A stretch of DNA of 64,000 bases. It comes from Zhengitettix transpicula (lineage: Eukaryota > Arthropoda > Insecta > Orthoptera > Tetrigidae). The notes below the pieces were generated by a model that ran no database searches, was not told where the DNA came from, and saw only the letters and a list, made by a program, of their open reading frames with translations. A program made the translations under genes and the position numbers. This document shows positions 13,601 through 27,000 of the stretch, piece after piece (position 1 is the first letter of the stretch; the number at the start of each line of letters is the position of its first letter). The stretch covers positions 26,384,629 to 26,448,628 of the forward strand of contig CM073592.1 in assembly GCA_037074705.1 (NCBI GenBank), read 5' to 3'.

Positions 13601-13844
13601 AACTATGGTCCATTTTGTATGAGTACACTGAATTCTCTTGCAGGCTCTGTACCGGAGACTCGTCGAGTCACATGCCAGCAAGGGTCAGCTGGACCCGGAG
13701 ATGACTTTGCAGTTCCTCAAGTCGGCTGTGTATTATTTTCTCACAGATAAGGAGAACCACCAGGGACATCTCAATGCCATCAAAAGTATCCTGGGTTTCA
13801 CAGAGATGGAAAAGGTCAACATAGACAAGGCATGCAAAGCCTAA
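4679..13844 (+). CDS. qtc: Quick-to-court-like coiled-coil protein
   Basis: Seven coding exons assemble in phase into 479 aa: 4679-4822, 7651-7902, 8714-9195, 9707-9881, 10164-10259, 11639-11728 and 13644-13844. All introns are GT-AG. Residues 1-132 are basic then Ser/Thr-rich, including [14 protein letters not shown]. Residues about 172-210 are very acidic. Residues about 245-350 form a long heptad-rich coiled coil. The last exon (414-479) contains [20 protein letters not shown], which resembles the GRIP motif used by golgins to reach the trans-Golgi. In Drosophila, quick-to-court mutants show altered male courtship; the biochemical role is not settled. The 30-codon exon at 11639-11728 is a multiple of three in phase 0, so it could be skipped. 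The start follows an acceptor by 11 bp, implying a 5'-UTR exon. The name rests on recognition of the C-terminal block and the overall layout. Confidence 0.85.
5600..5805. repeat. Tandem duplication, 129-bp unit, in intron 1
   Basis: The block TACATAAAAACGCCTGTAAC, followed by an ACCGTAAGAGATACAGCG stretch and AGCCCATT, occurs at 5601 and again at 5730, a spacing of 129 bp. The second unit is partial and ends near 5805. A GAAAAAAT-rich spacer separates them. No other copy was noticed in the window. Confidence 0.75.
5941..6110. mobile_element. Foldback element in intron 1
   Basis: Inverted arms AATGAATAAGAAAGTTAGCA (from 5941) and the complement ending TCTTTTCATTATT (to 6110) enclose CACACAACGTTTCTGGGATC and CACCTGACAAGTGTCGC. 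The arms match the hairpins at 3377 and 23376 and the interior shares their CACCTGACAA and ACGTTTC-like blocks, so it is the same family. Confidence 0.6.
6789..6821 (+). CDS. qtc: Candidate alternative first coding exon of qtc-like gene
   Basis: Inside intron 1, a GC- and CpG-rich island of about 110 bp stands out from the AT-rich intron. It holds an ATG followed by ten codons ([11 protein letters not shown]) and then TCG|GTCAGT, a good donor. The exon ends in phase 0, exactly as exon 1 does, so it could splice to 7651 and give [16 protein letters not shown]. An alternative promoter with a short basic N-terminus is the inference. It could also be a chance match; transcript evidence is lacking. 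Confidence 0.45.
8160..8562. mobile_element. MITE-like element in intron 2
   Basis: Imperfect terminal inverted repeats, GTATTCCATTGTCTGAGTAA near 8164 and the complement of GTATTCCATTGTCTACTTAT near 8560, bound an A-rich core. A related interior (GAAGAAGTGGATATCGATG-type block) and left end recur at 52630-52690 and 53740-53880, where an LTR splits them. No coding capacity. Confidence 0.5.
11729..13643. other. Last intron of qtc-like gene
   Basis: About 1.9 kb of intron. Around 12900-13160 there is a less AT-rich patch with short coding-like stretches in broken frames, followed by an ATAAATAAATAAAT tail. This could be an old retroposon, but I cannot assign it to a family. Confidence 0.35.
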
Positions 13845-14218
13845 CAACTGCTTCGTTAATTTGTTTTATTTTAATTTTAATTACCAGTTTGTCGGAAAAG
13901 TATGTAGCATAAAATATAGTTTGTCAAATATGATTCTTCAAATGCCGATATTTAGTAAACAAAAATATAAACTGCAAAAATATCTAAATCTGTGTGCCAG
14001 TTTTAGGTATTAGTGAATAATAAAATATTTGTATGTAGCAGGAGACTTCCAACATACTGGATTTCTACTGCTCCCTCTGGGCATTGTAAAGTTACTTTTC
14101 CAGCAATGCCAGTGTACATATATTACTTGTTTTGACCTTGCTGAAATTTTATTTAGATATGTTAAAGACTTGTTACTACATATCAATATGTATTATTTTT
14201 ATTCCGTTTAAAGTATGT

Positions 14219-14224
14219 AAATAA
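14219..14224 (+). terminator. Poly(A) signal of qtc-like gene
   Basis: AATAAA lies 375 bp after the stop codon, in GTAAATAAAGCTTTTG. Another AATAAA is near 14020. This is the last plus-strand signal before the converging gene. Confidence 0.5.
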
Positions 14225-14432
14225 AGCTTTTGAGAGACATTAAGCATTTATCTTACCTGAATACTTAAATGCAAGGAATCAATTAGCAAAAACTAATGGT
14301 TTTGGTACTGGAATCGAGTACAAAAGTTTTTGCAACTTGATTGGTTTAAGCATTTGAAAATAAAATTTTAAATGTGGCTTTATTGGAGGATGCTGGAAGT
14401 AAAAAATTAATCTCCATTTCCAAGAATTAACG

Positions 14433-14438
14433 TTTATT
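14433..14438 (-). terminator. Poly(A) signal of TAK1
   Basis: TTTATT on the plus strand (AATAAA on the minus strand) lies about 565 bp beyond the TAK1 stop codon at 15002. It faces the plus-strand signal at 14219, so the two 3' ends almost abut. Confidence 0.5.
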
Positions 14439-15001
14439 TACATATAAAATATAACAAACATATCATACTTAGTCACACATCACTAAAGTCACCTGGACAT
14501 AGCTCCAGTAACAATATATACAACTACACAGGAAAATAGGAACTCTTAAAAAAATAAACATTCAATGTGAATTGCACAGACACTGCAATCGTAACGGGTA
14601 CCACTGGTACAGTGATCTATCAAGGGTATGTACAACAATTTACATACATTTTACTTTTTTCTGATGTCTTGGGTAATAAATATGTGAGATTACTCGATTC
14701 AATTAAGTGATAAAAAAAACATGTACCCTTAATTTTATAAAATGACGCACACTTGTTCTTTCATTTACCACAAACTGTATATCCAACTACTAAAGCTTAT
14801 TTATATTCTGTATAATAAATAAAAACGGCAATTTTAAAAGCAGAGGTATACTTCCTGGTACAGTTTACCTACAGCTCAGATATGTGGGAGTGAAAACAGT
14901 GTATCGGTAATGTCTGTTCTTTAAACCACATTTTGAAAAATCAAATGAGCGAGTAATTTCAGTAAATATCAACCGATTGGTGTGCAGGGTCCCTTCAGCC
15001 T

Positions 15002-18000
15002 TCACCTAGGATCAGCGCGGTCCTGGTGGGGCAAAACCACCCAGCCCTCGTCAGCCACCGATGAACTTCGCTGTCTCCGGATCAGCTCCAGTTGCTTTTT
15101 CAAGTTACGGTGAAGTGCTTGGAGGTTTTCCTGAAAGAAGACAGAACCAGACTTCCCACTCGAACACTTACAAACCCACGGGGCCGTCAGACAGTAGACT
15201 CACCTTCTCATTTTCGAGTTTCCGCAACTCCTCCTCCAGACGCTCAGAGTCCAATTGGTCCAGCTGGCTCAATCCCTCCGCTTCACTCAGCCTCTCAGCC
15301 AGTTGGTCCATGTGACGAGAAAGGTAGGCAATCTCTGTCTGCACTTTCAGGTATTCTTGTGCTAACTGCATTTCCACACACACAAAAGGAATAATGGATG
15401 TACTAGTTTCAAAATTTGTAGAAAACAACTTCCAAGTTATAGAGATGACATTTAAATTTATTTACATGGTACTTTTCACACTGAGAAATGTTTGAGAATA
15501 GTAAATCGTTATGATTATATTAACATTATTTATGAATTAAAATATGCCATTTAGTGGTACTCAAATTGTTACACCAAGATCAGTACTAAATTTTCTTTTC
15601 TTTTGTCAACATTAGCTTCTTTTTAATTTCTCTTTTATGAAAGTTACAATGAGGTACATAAATGTATAAAAAAAAATCCAGAAATCAGGGTAAGGATTGA
15701 GGGACTGTATTAAAACATTTTTCTTAAAGGATATCTGCAATCTTCCATTTAACATTAATCACAACCTGAAGAATTGATATTACAAAACAAACTTGTAGAA
15801 GAATGATTTGAAGACATTATTTATTGGAAAAAATAGAATTAAGAACAAGGTAAAACTAAATTATAGTCGGGTAATAAGCATCTGTGGAATATTAAGATTG
15901 GTTTGCATTCTGTACCTACAGAGACAAAGAGTAAGAGCAAGTTTGGCATCAAAAGGGTGCCAGATGTAGAATGTTGGGAGCCACAGCTTTCAACAATAAA
16001 ACCTCTGTTTGAACAAAACAAAAACTAAGTTTGTACTAGTACAAAAAATATGAACATAATTGGTAGGATGAAAAATCATCCGAATAGAAGGTTAGAATTT
16101 AATTAAATGTAATGTCATAAAGGAAATTTTGAAAATTAAATAGAAACACGAATTATGTAATGAAAGGCTTTTACTGATAACGGTCAGGGAAATTATGTTT
16201 GCTAAGGGACAACAATAAGAGTATGTGTGGGTTAGGGTATAAAAGACGGGAAGGGAGCCGTGTTGCCCACCTGCTTGTGCTGCTGGAAGATGCGCAGCGA
16301 CTCCTGGCAGCCGCTGTCGGGCATGACGGGGTGCAGCTGCGGATCTAACATGAGGTACACATTGTCCAGCTCCTGGGGCGCGCCGCCTGCGGACACGGAG
16401 CAGCACGTCATGGCTCTAGGCTAGGCAAAGCTAGGCTAGGCCAGGCTAAGCTAGACTTACGCTATAAGCGCTCAGCCTGACTCACGCGCTATAATCGGCG
16501 CTGTCAACCGCGCGCCCCACGTGGCCAACTAAATTACGCTATTATTATCCTTATTAACGCCGTCGCCGACTATGCTACGCCGCTGTACCACCAGCTTCCT
16601 TCCTGTCAACTGCCTTCGTTTATATACGTTCGGCCCAACTACTCGTATCCTCGCCGCTTCCACGTGCGAACCTGTTTGGATTCTTCCGCACCTTAATTAT
16701 TTTTTTCCTATTCTTAGAATGCCGCTTTATAGAATATTAGACTTTCAAATTCTAAGGTCATTTTTTTCAGTTATCCGTCCTCATCTCGAAGTCGTTCTCA
16801 ACCTCCCTATTTCGTCATTATACTTCTTCCACGTGTTGACGTTGGCCCGAAATGACCTCTTAGCAGGCGGTAGTTTTTAGGTCTTTTAGACGTTTCCGAA
16901 TTATCTTCCCACTTTATCTTGCATTCGCTCACAATGCCTTTTTTTTTTCGCGGTCCTCCACGCGTACGTTTTAAGATTTCCCCCGTTACCGAGCCTCGAA
17001 ACAGTTCGTGCACGACGGCGTACCTTGAACGAACATCACGACGCCCTGGAGGTTAGCGCTCCCGCGGCCATTTCCTCGGATCCGTAGTCCGGAGGCAGTT
17101 GCGAACTACTGGTCGACGAGGACGGCAGGTTGTCTCGCGCCAGAAATACGCGCTGACTCACGTCAAGCCCCACAGCCACCAAAATAAATGGGGAACCCTG
17201 CACACTTCCGCCCATAGCATCGCACCCGTCCGCACCGCACGCGCCATGACAAGGAGCAACGACCGTCGCAAGACTAGGATAGAACTCTACGAGCTGGGCT
17301 GCGTACTCACTCATGCGTCTGTCCTCGTCGGTATAACCAGTCCTAATGCGGTATTTTAAGGCGCGCCGTATATTTAGGGCTGACTCACACGATTCGCTCC
17401 GCAAATACACGTTGTCCCCGGTTAAGTTCTGGATCCCCTTCGCGCACCTGTCACCTCCGACCTCCCCGGTAATCCTCCTCTGTCGCAGATTGGTAGCCTT
17501 GGGTCGCGTGACCGTCTCCGCTGCCTTCTTTCATGACAACCTCTTCATCTCGTAACTAGTTAAAACGACCGGCACTTGCCGTAGTTCGCTTTACCTTTTC
17601 CATCCATCATTAGTCCTTCCATCGTCCTAGTGCTTCGGTCTGTATTTTTGAACGTCCAGCTAATTTTACAACTCTTCTTTTGCATAATCATAGTTAAAAT
17701 TACTAGTTTTTATTTTCGTTCTACACAACGGTCCACGTCACGCTTTAGAGCAATTATGTGATTTCAGTCGAGGTTGTAAACTACCGCTTACTACTTCGCC
17801 CTGATTTTGATGTCCCCTTTGCTGCGTAACTTTAATTAAAACTGTATTTTCTGGATACTATTGCCCCTAACTGCATCAATCGTTAACTCTGGATGATTTC
17901 CACTGTACTTCCCATTTTTCCACTCGTCGCGCCATGAACGATGTCACCAGCGTCGCAAACCTTCTCGTCTTACAAACACGTAAGTTCTAATTATTTTCTA

Positions 18001-21000
18001 TTTGCGTCCTCAGTATATTCTGATCATCATATTGCACGATTCTATCGTCATTCGATACCGTATTACGACATTCCACGCACTGCACTGAAATTCTTCAAAA
18101 TCGTGTCATTTAAACAATATATTCCTGTTCACCAAATTTCATCGAATATGTATCCGCAACTTTCGGTGTACTACTTTTAGCGATTTCTGGAAATTTCGCC
18201 CGTTAAACGTTCCAAAACTTTGTTTCCGCCTTTCTCGCCGTCTATTTTTGTAACTTTCACAACCTGACCGTGTTATTGCTTATATCGGACACCTTAAGAA
18301 AATTACGTATTCTACGGAAATACAACGCCTGATCGCCGTGTGTTTGTAATCCATTCCTGACATGGTCTAAACACCAGGTATGCTGCTTTCACTAAGTACT
18401 TGATTTTCAGTTGACGCGTGGCTCCTCGTCGCCATCGTTCTTCCATTCACCCGGTCTAAGTTATTGTCACGTCTAGCAAATAGTTCCTTTTTAGAACCAT
18501 CTCCTCAAGCCGGTTATCCTTTATATGGAACGTCTGTGCAGAACATTCACCATCAACTTACTACATATGCTCAAGGTATTTATTATATTCTGCATCACAG
18601 GTATACTTTTCTTTTCTGTACAACTTTCCAACAAGTTCTGCACTCTCAACTACCTACACACAAATGTTCTTTGTAGGGTAGCAGATCGGACAACACACTT
18701 CACGGCTACTTCCCAGCCACAAATATTACAAAGTTCTTGAACTATCCAAATTATATTGACCTTCTTCTATTATGTCCACGTGATCTGTAGCTTTACTCTC
18801 TCGTGCAGATAGTTCTTAAGACCATTTATATTACAGTCATATTTCAGTTTAGTTAGCTCATAATCCTGTGGAATCACAAATCATTATTTGTCTATTTTAA
18901 AATCAAATATATTATTTACCTTGTTCAATTACACTCTTGACAAGTGACCTGAGATTGACCGATTTTAAGGTACAAATAACTGTCCACGAGATCAAACCAC
19001 CTGCGACATAACGGTCGTCATATTCCTATGACTTTTTTTCACCTTACATGCAATTAACATTTATGAAACATTATTCTTGTGTTGTGATTCGTACTTATAC
19101 TGTTGAAGGTACAATCTGATTTACTTATGACAATAACCTGAGAACTACTTACTAAACTGTCAAAACAGAAATAATTGAAGAATTTATCCTCAGGATGAGC
19201 AGTTGTGGGCATAGCCAAGAAAACATACCTGTTTCTTGATATTGTAGTAAAGGATTAATTCAGATTTCATTAACATTATTTCCATTAATTTTCTCCTAAA
19301 TTGTTAGTATACAAAGTGGGTTATGACTTGAACCTTCGCATGGTAAAAGAAACTTTGTTACTCAAGTTGCTTCATGTCAACATAATAAGACTTTGTGTTT
19401 TCACAAAACCGCCAGTTAGTTGATACCGAACTGAGTTGAATCAACTTAACTGACTTACATAAAAGCTAAATAATATGATGTAAGAGTACACAACAGATTA
19501 ATAAGCATATATTATATTTTTTGTTCTGTTTAATGATGCATTCACATTGATGACAGCATCAGAACTGGAGATCAACCAAATATTAAAACTGTAAACAGCC
19601 AGCAAGAACTAAGTTACCAAAAGCTTATTGATAAGGTGCATTTGTATACTATCCTGATGGTTTCTTTAATACAATTGGATATATTGTAATAAGTGAAAAT
19701 GTAATTGCTTTATTTATACATTATTTAAATATTATTGTGTGGAATGTTGACACACCAATATTTAGTTCAATTGATGTAAAATGAGACAGGAAGTTGGAAT
19801 ATGTTTGTGAGAGATGGACCAGAGTAATGAGCAATTTGAAAGTTCCGAAGTAATTTTGTGAGCCCAACAATGGTGACTGTAGGAATGCTCTGGTCGTGAA
19901 AGACTCACTTTTGTGTACATTTGTAAAAACCTCCTAAGGTAGGAGTTTTTGAGGATCATGCATGTGGTAAAACATGTATGGTTTCGGTCAGACGATTTTT
20001 GTGTGGAAGTATAGATGGAAGTATCTCTGAGGTCTTTCAGACAGTGGGTTTTGGAGAAGGATAGGGCGCAGTTGAGAGCGATCGAAGCCAGGACATGTCT
20101 CTAAGGTGCGAGGAACAAGACAGCCTACGCCTGATGGGTACGCGTCCAGAACTGGGACCAACTGGTTGTAAGGGGAATGCAGGCTCGTGATCTCAGAATT
20201 GTTGGCTCTCCCCTTTCATAAATATCTGCCGTGTGACAAGTTCAAGGTGTGAGTGAGAGACTCAGGCTTTGCATTCCAATAACTGGCAGTCCTCCTCATG
20301 GATGCACTCAACTGAACAATTTCTGGCCAATATTTAAAATTCAATTCTCTAACTTTAAGTTTACATTTTTAGATTTATATTGAAGTAGTACGAATAAGAG
20401 TGTGCATCCAATAGAAACAGTCAACAACTTGAGGAGCTGTGTGGCTGAACTGATGGGCATAAATTGTATATAGTCTTTGGTAAATTAAATTGTATTTTAT
20501 CAGCTCCTAGTTTGGATCAAGTAATTAAATTTGATTAATTGTTGTTTTTTAGAGATAAATTAATTCTGCATATGCATATAGTATGGCATTCGTCTACTAC
20601 ATGATCCAATGGAGCAGGTAAGCGATTACAATACAATAAAGTGACCATCAAAGAGGCTTAGAACAAGCATTGAAATGTAGACATCATTTAAGTGTTCGGT
20701 TTCATTATTTTGTAGAAGAAACACAGTACTGGACCCACATTTATAAGTGTCCTTTTTGTTTCAAGGTAAAACTCATGGTTTCAGAATCCTTTACATACAC
20801 AGGGCTGAGAGGTAGAGTATATGATGAAGTAAGTCACTAATCTGTTCACCAGAAGTAACAAACATTATAGATAAAATTCAAAACTTACCGGCAGGTTGTT
20901 TATCGTTGATGGGAACTGCCTTGTCAAGGCCCACTGTCCCATGCATCTGTACTTTGACTGGGTCAGAGGCAGGTCTGCGCCCATTCTGCCCTCGCCAGCC

Positions 21001-24000
21001 AAGGTGAGGGTCAGCCTCCCAGGGTTTGCACTCGTCACCAGAATCTTCAGACTGTGCCAAATCATCTCTTAAAGTCCATGAATCCTGTTGATCATTCAGA
21101 TGTCTTGTAACTGTTATCTTGTAACTTGAAATATATGTTTATATATAAACACAATATGTGGTATTCTCTTCCTAATTAAGTTTCTACATATAATCCTCAT
21201 TTAATTGACTACCCATTGACACAAGCTGAAGTATATTTTACATCAAATGAACGAATGAACACATTCAACTGTGCTGTCAAGTACACTGAATACCATATTT
21301 GTTTCAAACTAAATTTTTAAATGACAGAACTTTTTACAAGTACTTATTGTGTATTCCATTTCATGAGAAAAAAGGTAGAACAAACAAACAAGAGGAGCAC
21401 CAAAAGAAAAATGTAGATAAACTCTGCCCATGCCTACTGTTTCCTTCATTCATCTTCCTCAGACAATGAAATACCTGGTAAATACTTATAATAATAATTA
21501 TTACCATTCTAAAAGTTAAAAACTAACTTCACTTTACAGAAGTTTGTCACAAATATTTAATGGAAATGTTTTAGCTCTGAGTTATATTTGTTCTTCTAAG
21601 AATGAACTTACAGGCTCAACATGGATTTTCAGTGGCGTAAGAGTAGACAGTGGAGGAATGCTACCACCAGACAACACAGATCCATTCATTGTTGCACTTG
21701 TAGAAATCTGCGTTCCTGAAATGGAATTGCAATTTGTAAGCAATTTGCAAAATGAACATGGCTATTTTAGTTGAAAATGAAAAATCATTAGCTACACTAG
21801 CGATGTCAGAGTTAAATTATTATAAATGAAAATTGTTTACAGTTCTGAAAAAAGTTACATAGATCCAGCCAAAGTCAACAGGAATATAAATGAGACATAC
21901 AAATTAAACACTCTAAGAATAAAATAAAGAGAAAAAAGATAAGTTGAAATTGATAACTGTCCAAGACAAAACAGACTTTTAGCTAGAAGTTGAAAGATAC
22001 AATTTATAGCTAGAATATTAGACACATACTAATGTAACTTGTAAATTGTATCTTCATTAATATATTAATAACTAACGTGATGTTTCTGAAAAGATGTTAC
22101 TATCAATCTCAGCACGAGTATCCAATTCGTCAGAATCGTAATCTTCTGAAGCATTATTTTCTGAAACAGTAACACAAAACAGTTTAAATAGAATTTGAAA
22201 CAAGAATAAAATTTCACATATACTTTAAATATATACCTATACTTAAGTGAAAATTACAAAAGCATGATTCAATATTTTTGTCCCCATTCAGCCCCATGTA
22301 GCCAATGGAATCTTCTAGTATTTTGATATTTTACCAGCAAATGAAGCGACATTACAATATTTGGTAGATGACTAGGTCGATTAAAATGTTAAATTTTATA
22401 CATGATTTGTGAGATTCAACTTACTACTCTAGGAAATTATATTTAATTTAATAATTAAAACCTAAAAACACTAATTTAGTTGAGCAAGGAACACAAACAA
22501 GGAGGGAATATTTAAAAACTTACTAACAATAATGACAGTTTAAAACAGTTACCTGCAACAGATTCATCCCCTGATGAATACTCCAGTTCTTCTTCATGTC
22601 CAGAGAAATATGGAAAAAGGAGATTCATGACCCTAACCACTTCGTCCATAGAAGGCCTTTTTGATGGTTCCTGGTCCCAACAGCTAAAGTTAAATTTCTG
22701 ACATTAAACAAAAGAAATAAACAATTCTAAAATAAATCAAATCTATGAATTAAAGTGAATATAGTACTTTAAATAAATTCAAATTCCGGAACTATGTAAA
22801 AGTCTCTAAACATTTTAAAGTCTTATAAAATCAGAATTTTTAAGTTGGAAAACTGATCACACAGCATGAAACTTTTCTAGATATAATTTGTATCATGTTA
22901 AAAATATTAATGAGAAAGTAACAAACATACCATAATAAAATAAATAGGATGCAAACAATTTTCCCAAGAAGATTTAAAGTAAAACATGATGAAAAATTCT
23001 TTATACTATTACTAAATTTCAGTATAATTAAATATTAAAATGTATATGAAAATAGCCCATCAACAAATATTTCTGAAAGGTTTTAAGTGTAATTTGCAAA
23101 TAGCACTAATTTTCAGCTGCTTTAGTAACATTTATATATCTATTGGTAATAACTGTATTAATTATCTAATTTTACACATAGGTTCATTACAAACTTGAGA
23201 TTAAAATATAAAACATTTGTCAAATAAAAAATAAGATACATAAGTAGCCAAATAAAAAAATTCTAAATAAATACCCCTCAACATTTCTGCAATCCTTGCC
23301 GATTCTGTCAAGTGATTAAAGAAATCTGTAAGAAACAAAACTCATAAACGAAAAAATTAACATCTGATTGAAAATAATGAATAAGAAAGATAGCAAATAC
23401 ATTTATATATATTTTACCTTTTTTGTCTGTATTGGTTATCTTTCTTATTCAAAACTCATAAACTCAAAGCAAAGCTCAAATCTTATTTGTGCTCTGTGCC
23501 ACGCTTATGGTTTTTGCACGACTTGAATCACCTGACAAAAGTGACAAAGATTGCTGAAACATTGTGTGGTATTTATTTAGCACTAATTTTTTTACCATTA
23601 AAAGTCTATTTATAAATCTAAAATAGTATATTTTAACACAAATGTTTTATATTTTATGTCAATACCAGGTTTATTTTATCTTAAGAAGTATATATTTAAC
23701 TTTATTGCTGTGAATAACAATTTTTTCTCAATTAATTGAAAATAAATCAATGATATGAAAGCATTTAACCCGTACAACATATTGATGATCTTACCTAATC
23801 ATTAGTTTCTCAAGGAGAGGTGGGCATTTTTCGAGGAGTGGGGGCCTGTCACCTAGATGCACTGCCCACATAATGGCATAAGCTGTCCGACCAACATTGT
23901 CAAATGGTCTTTTACGACTCAATACTTCCCACAGAATAACGCCCCAACTGAATATGTCACATTTCTCAGTATATGTTGAACCTTGGAAAATAATCCAAAA

Positions 24001-27000
24001 TTGTATATTTCACTTAAATTAAAAGAAGAATTATTGCTAACATCTAGAAAAAATAAATGTGTGTAATATTGAGTTAGGAAAATCTGAAGACAATTTAGTA
24101 CAACTATTAAATGTTATATAAGTATAAGAATTATCACAAATGTTTTAGAACTAGTATTCTTGAGAGAAGGCAGATGGCACAGATTGGAGGAGGGGAGTCA
24201 GCACAGAATCAACACACACACAACGTGTTTGATCTGTACAGGCTTACCGAGGCTGATCAACTGAGCATGGGGAGGGATGTGGTAGCACCTACACGGACAA
24301 TGAACTGGGCAACCAAGATATTTGACATGCACAATATTAGAGGTTGAATTTATCTAAATTGCTACATTAGAAATATATTATTTTAGTAAAATGGTTGTAA
24401 AAGCACACAAAGCATAGCATAAGTAATATACACTACATTTAGTGACTTATTAAAAAATTAAGTAACAAAGTTTTAACCAATACTAGATTATGTTGCTTAT
24501 TTAGAATCCTATGAAAGTGGATGCAAAATGTATGAAAAGAGTCCAGGATATGCAGATGAAAAATTTAATGACTTAAGAGAGAATTATTAGAAAAAATATA
24601 AAAAGCCTTAAACTTTATGGTCTTACTTTGGTTTAAAAAATTCAGGATAAAGGGGTTTTGTTCAAACTTATCAACTTTTTCCAGTACAGGAGAACATTCA
24701 ATTAAAATAATCAACCAGGATGACAAAAATACACAGGCCAACAAAATTTTCACTCAGAATAGGTCAACAGTAAATTTGGAACAATTTGGTTTCATTAAAT
24801 GATAGTTTTCTTTGAACGGTAACTGATTTTTGGATTTCTGTTTGTTTAGTTTAACCATGAAAACCTATTTGAGTAACTAGAAATTATAAGTGTATTCTAA
24901 ATAATGAAGAGTAGTTTCTATAATTATATATGAAGGAAAAAATACCACACAAACCTTTGAAAACTTCTGGAGCCATCCAAGCCGCACTTCCTTTATTATT
25001 GGTCATATAAGTCTTCTTGTCACATGCAGTTCCAAAGTCACATATTTTAAGTACTTTTCCTCCCATTACAAGCAATAGGTTAGGTGGTTTCAGATCCCTT
25101 TAAGATTGCAAGTAATTATAAGATTTACACAATACATATTTTAAGTTAGATAATACAGATGTTTTAATTCATAATTATTTGAAACAAATAAATGAATACA
25201 TTGATTACAATTTTTTAACTCTTTGGGGAAAAAATATGCTAGAAGTATTCCACACATGGATATTTCTGATGAATGGTCCTTATTCACATATTCAATGACT
25301 AATTTTACTAAGTTATTCAAACATTATATATTACTTCACAAATTTAATCATACAAAATATTTAAAATTACCTGTGTATCAAAGCCTTGGGTTTCATATTG
25401 TGAAGATAAGCCACGCCATTTGCACATTGCAAAGCCCAACTCATTGCATGTCCTGCAGTGTATTTTGGAGATGGTCGACAGTGCAGAACTGTGAAAAGTG
25501 TAAAACCAGTCAATTTCCTCCCGCAGTGTTATTTTATTTGTTAAGTATTCAATTAATATAACAAAATATCTGTTTCAACATAAAGGTAAGCTAAATTCAA
25601 TGTTTCTTTGTTCTACTAGTAGGTTGATAAAACACTATTTACTTTGGTTGCTTACCATTATATAATGATCCACCTTCAGCATATTCCATAACAAGGCATA
25701 CAGGATTTTGGGTACAGGCACCATACAGTTTCACTATATTTGGATGGCTAATACGTGAAAGCTGACGAACCTCAACAGCAAAAGCTTTTTTCTCTGCTTC
25801 GGAATCAATCTGTTTAACTGCAACAAATATATCCCGCCACTTTGCTTTCCATACAACACCAAATGATCCCTTTCCAACTACCTGCAAATTGAGCAAAATG
25901 ATTCATATTAATTTATTATTATTTCCATAGACCAGTATGTTTAACCTTTCATTACATTTGGTTTATTTCTTAATTAATTTAAATGCAATATAAGTACAAT
26001 TTAACAAAACTTCATTGCAAAATTCGAAAAATAATTTTTTCATTAAAATCACATTAACTTAATTCATCATTAATTACATTGACATGAAAATGGTCCATCA
26101 TAGGTTGTTCTACACAAATATGGAGAGTGAACAACTTCAGAGAATCTCAATTAACCATAAATAATTGATCAAAACATAGAATTAAAAGTGTAGATGAAAA
26201 TTGGAAACAAATACCAATATTGTGAACCAATTATTTCTTATGCATGTGGATAAATATTTCAAATTGTACAGTTAAAGTGGATATTATATTATTGTCTAAA
26301 TAAATTTTTTAATCTGAGCTCATCAAATTCACAAATTAGTCAACTAAAATCAAATTCTCCAAACTTTACTTATGTAAATTCAACAGGTTTATTTTTTCTT
26401 TGACAGTTTATTTGCAAATAGTTTAACAACTGCACGAGTTGTCTCTGTCAAATTTATAACAATTCTTTATCAGTATTTAACAAATTTTAAATCATGATTT
26501 AGAAAATAATATAAAATAATTGTAAGTGTATCTTTTGAACCACAGAATACTATTAACAGCATAATATGCAGATATTTTATTATGCTGTTTATATATATAT
26601 TTAAAAAATAATACTTGTATTTGTGAAAAAATCCACTTTCCCTAAATATAAACCGATGACAACATTCTTCTGGTGAATAACAAACTGAGAAACTGTGAAA
26701 ATGAATCGCTCGACGGAAGTGTAAAATTAACACAGAATAAAAACATTAAATCTGCAAATTTTAATGATTGTTAAAAATTTTAAGATATTAGCTACTTTTA
26801 ATAACTTAATATTAGATGCATAGACCATTGTACTGTAAGATTATGAACACCATTCATTTCTTAATTACCTCATCACTGTGTAAACTTAATTTTTGTTTCT
26901 ATAGAATCAGTTGTAAGTCAGGTTTAAGATCTTGTCATGCCATATACATCTATTATAAATTCATGCACCACAAAAGTTAACAAAGTTCTATTAGATACAA

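Noticed and set aside
16572..16880. A 102-codon plus-strand frame in TAK1 intron 9
   Set aside because: The hydrophobic, Leu/Phe/Ser-rich reading is what a pyrimidine-rich strand gives by composition. No motif.
20865..21065. A 66-codon minus-strand frame overlapping TAK1 exon 9 in another frame
   Set aside because: The phase-matched TAK1 frame joins exons 8 and 10 and continues the protein; the other frame does not.
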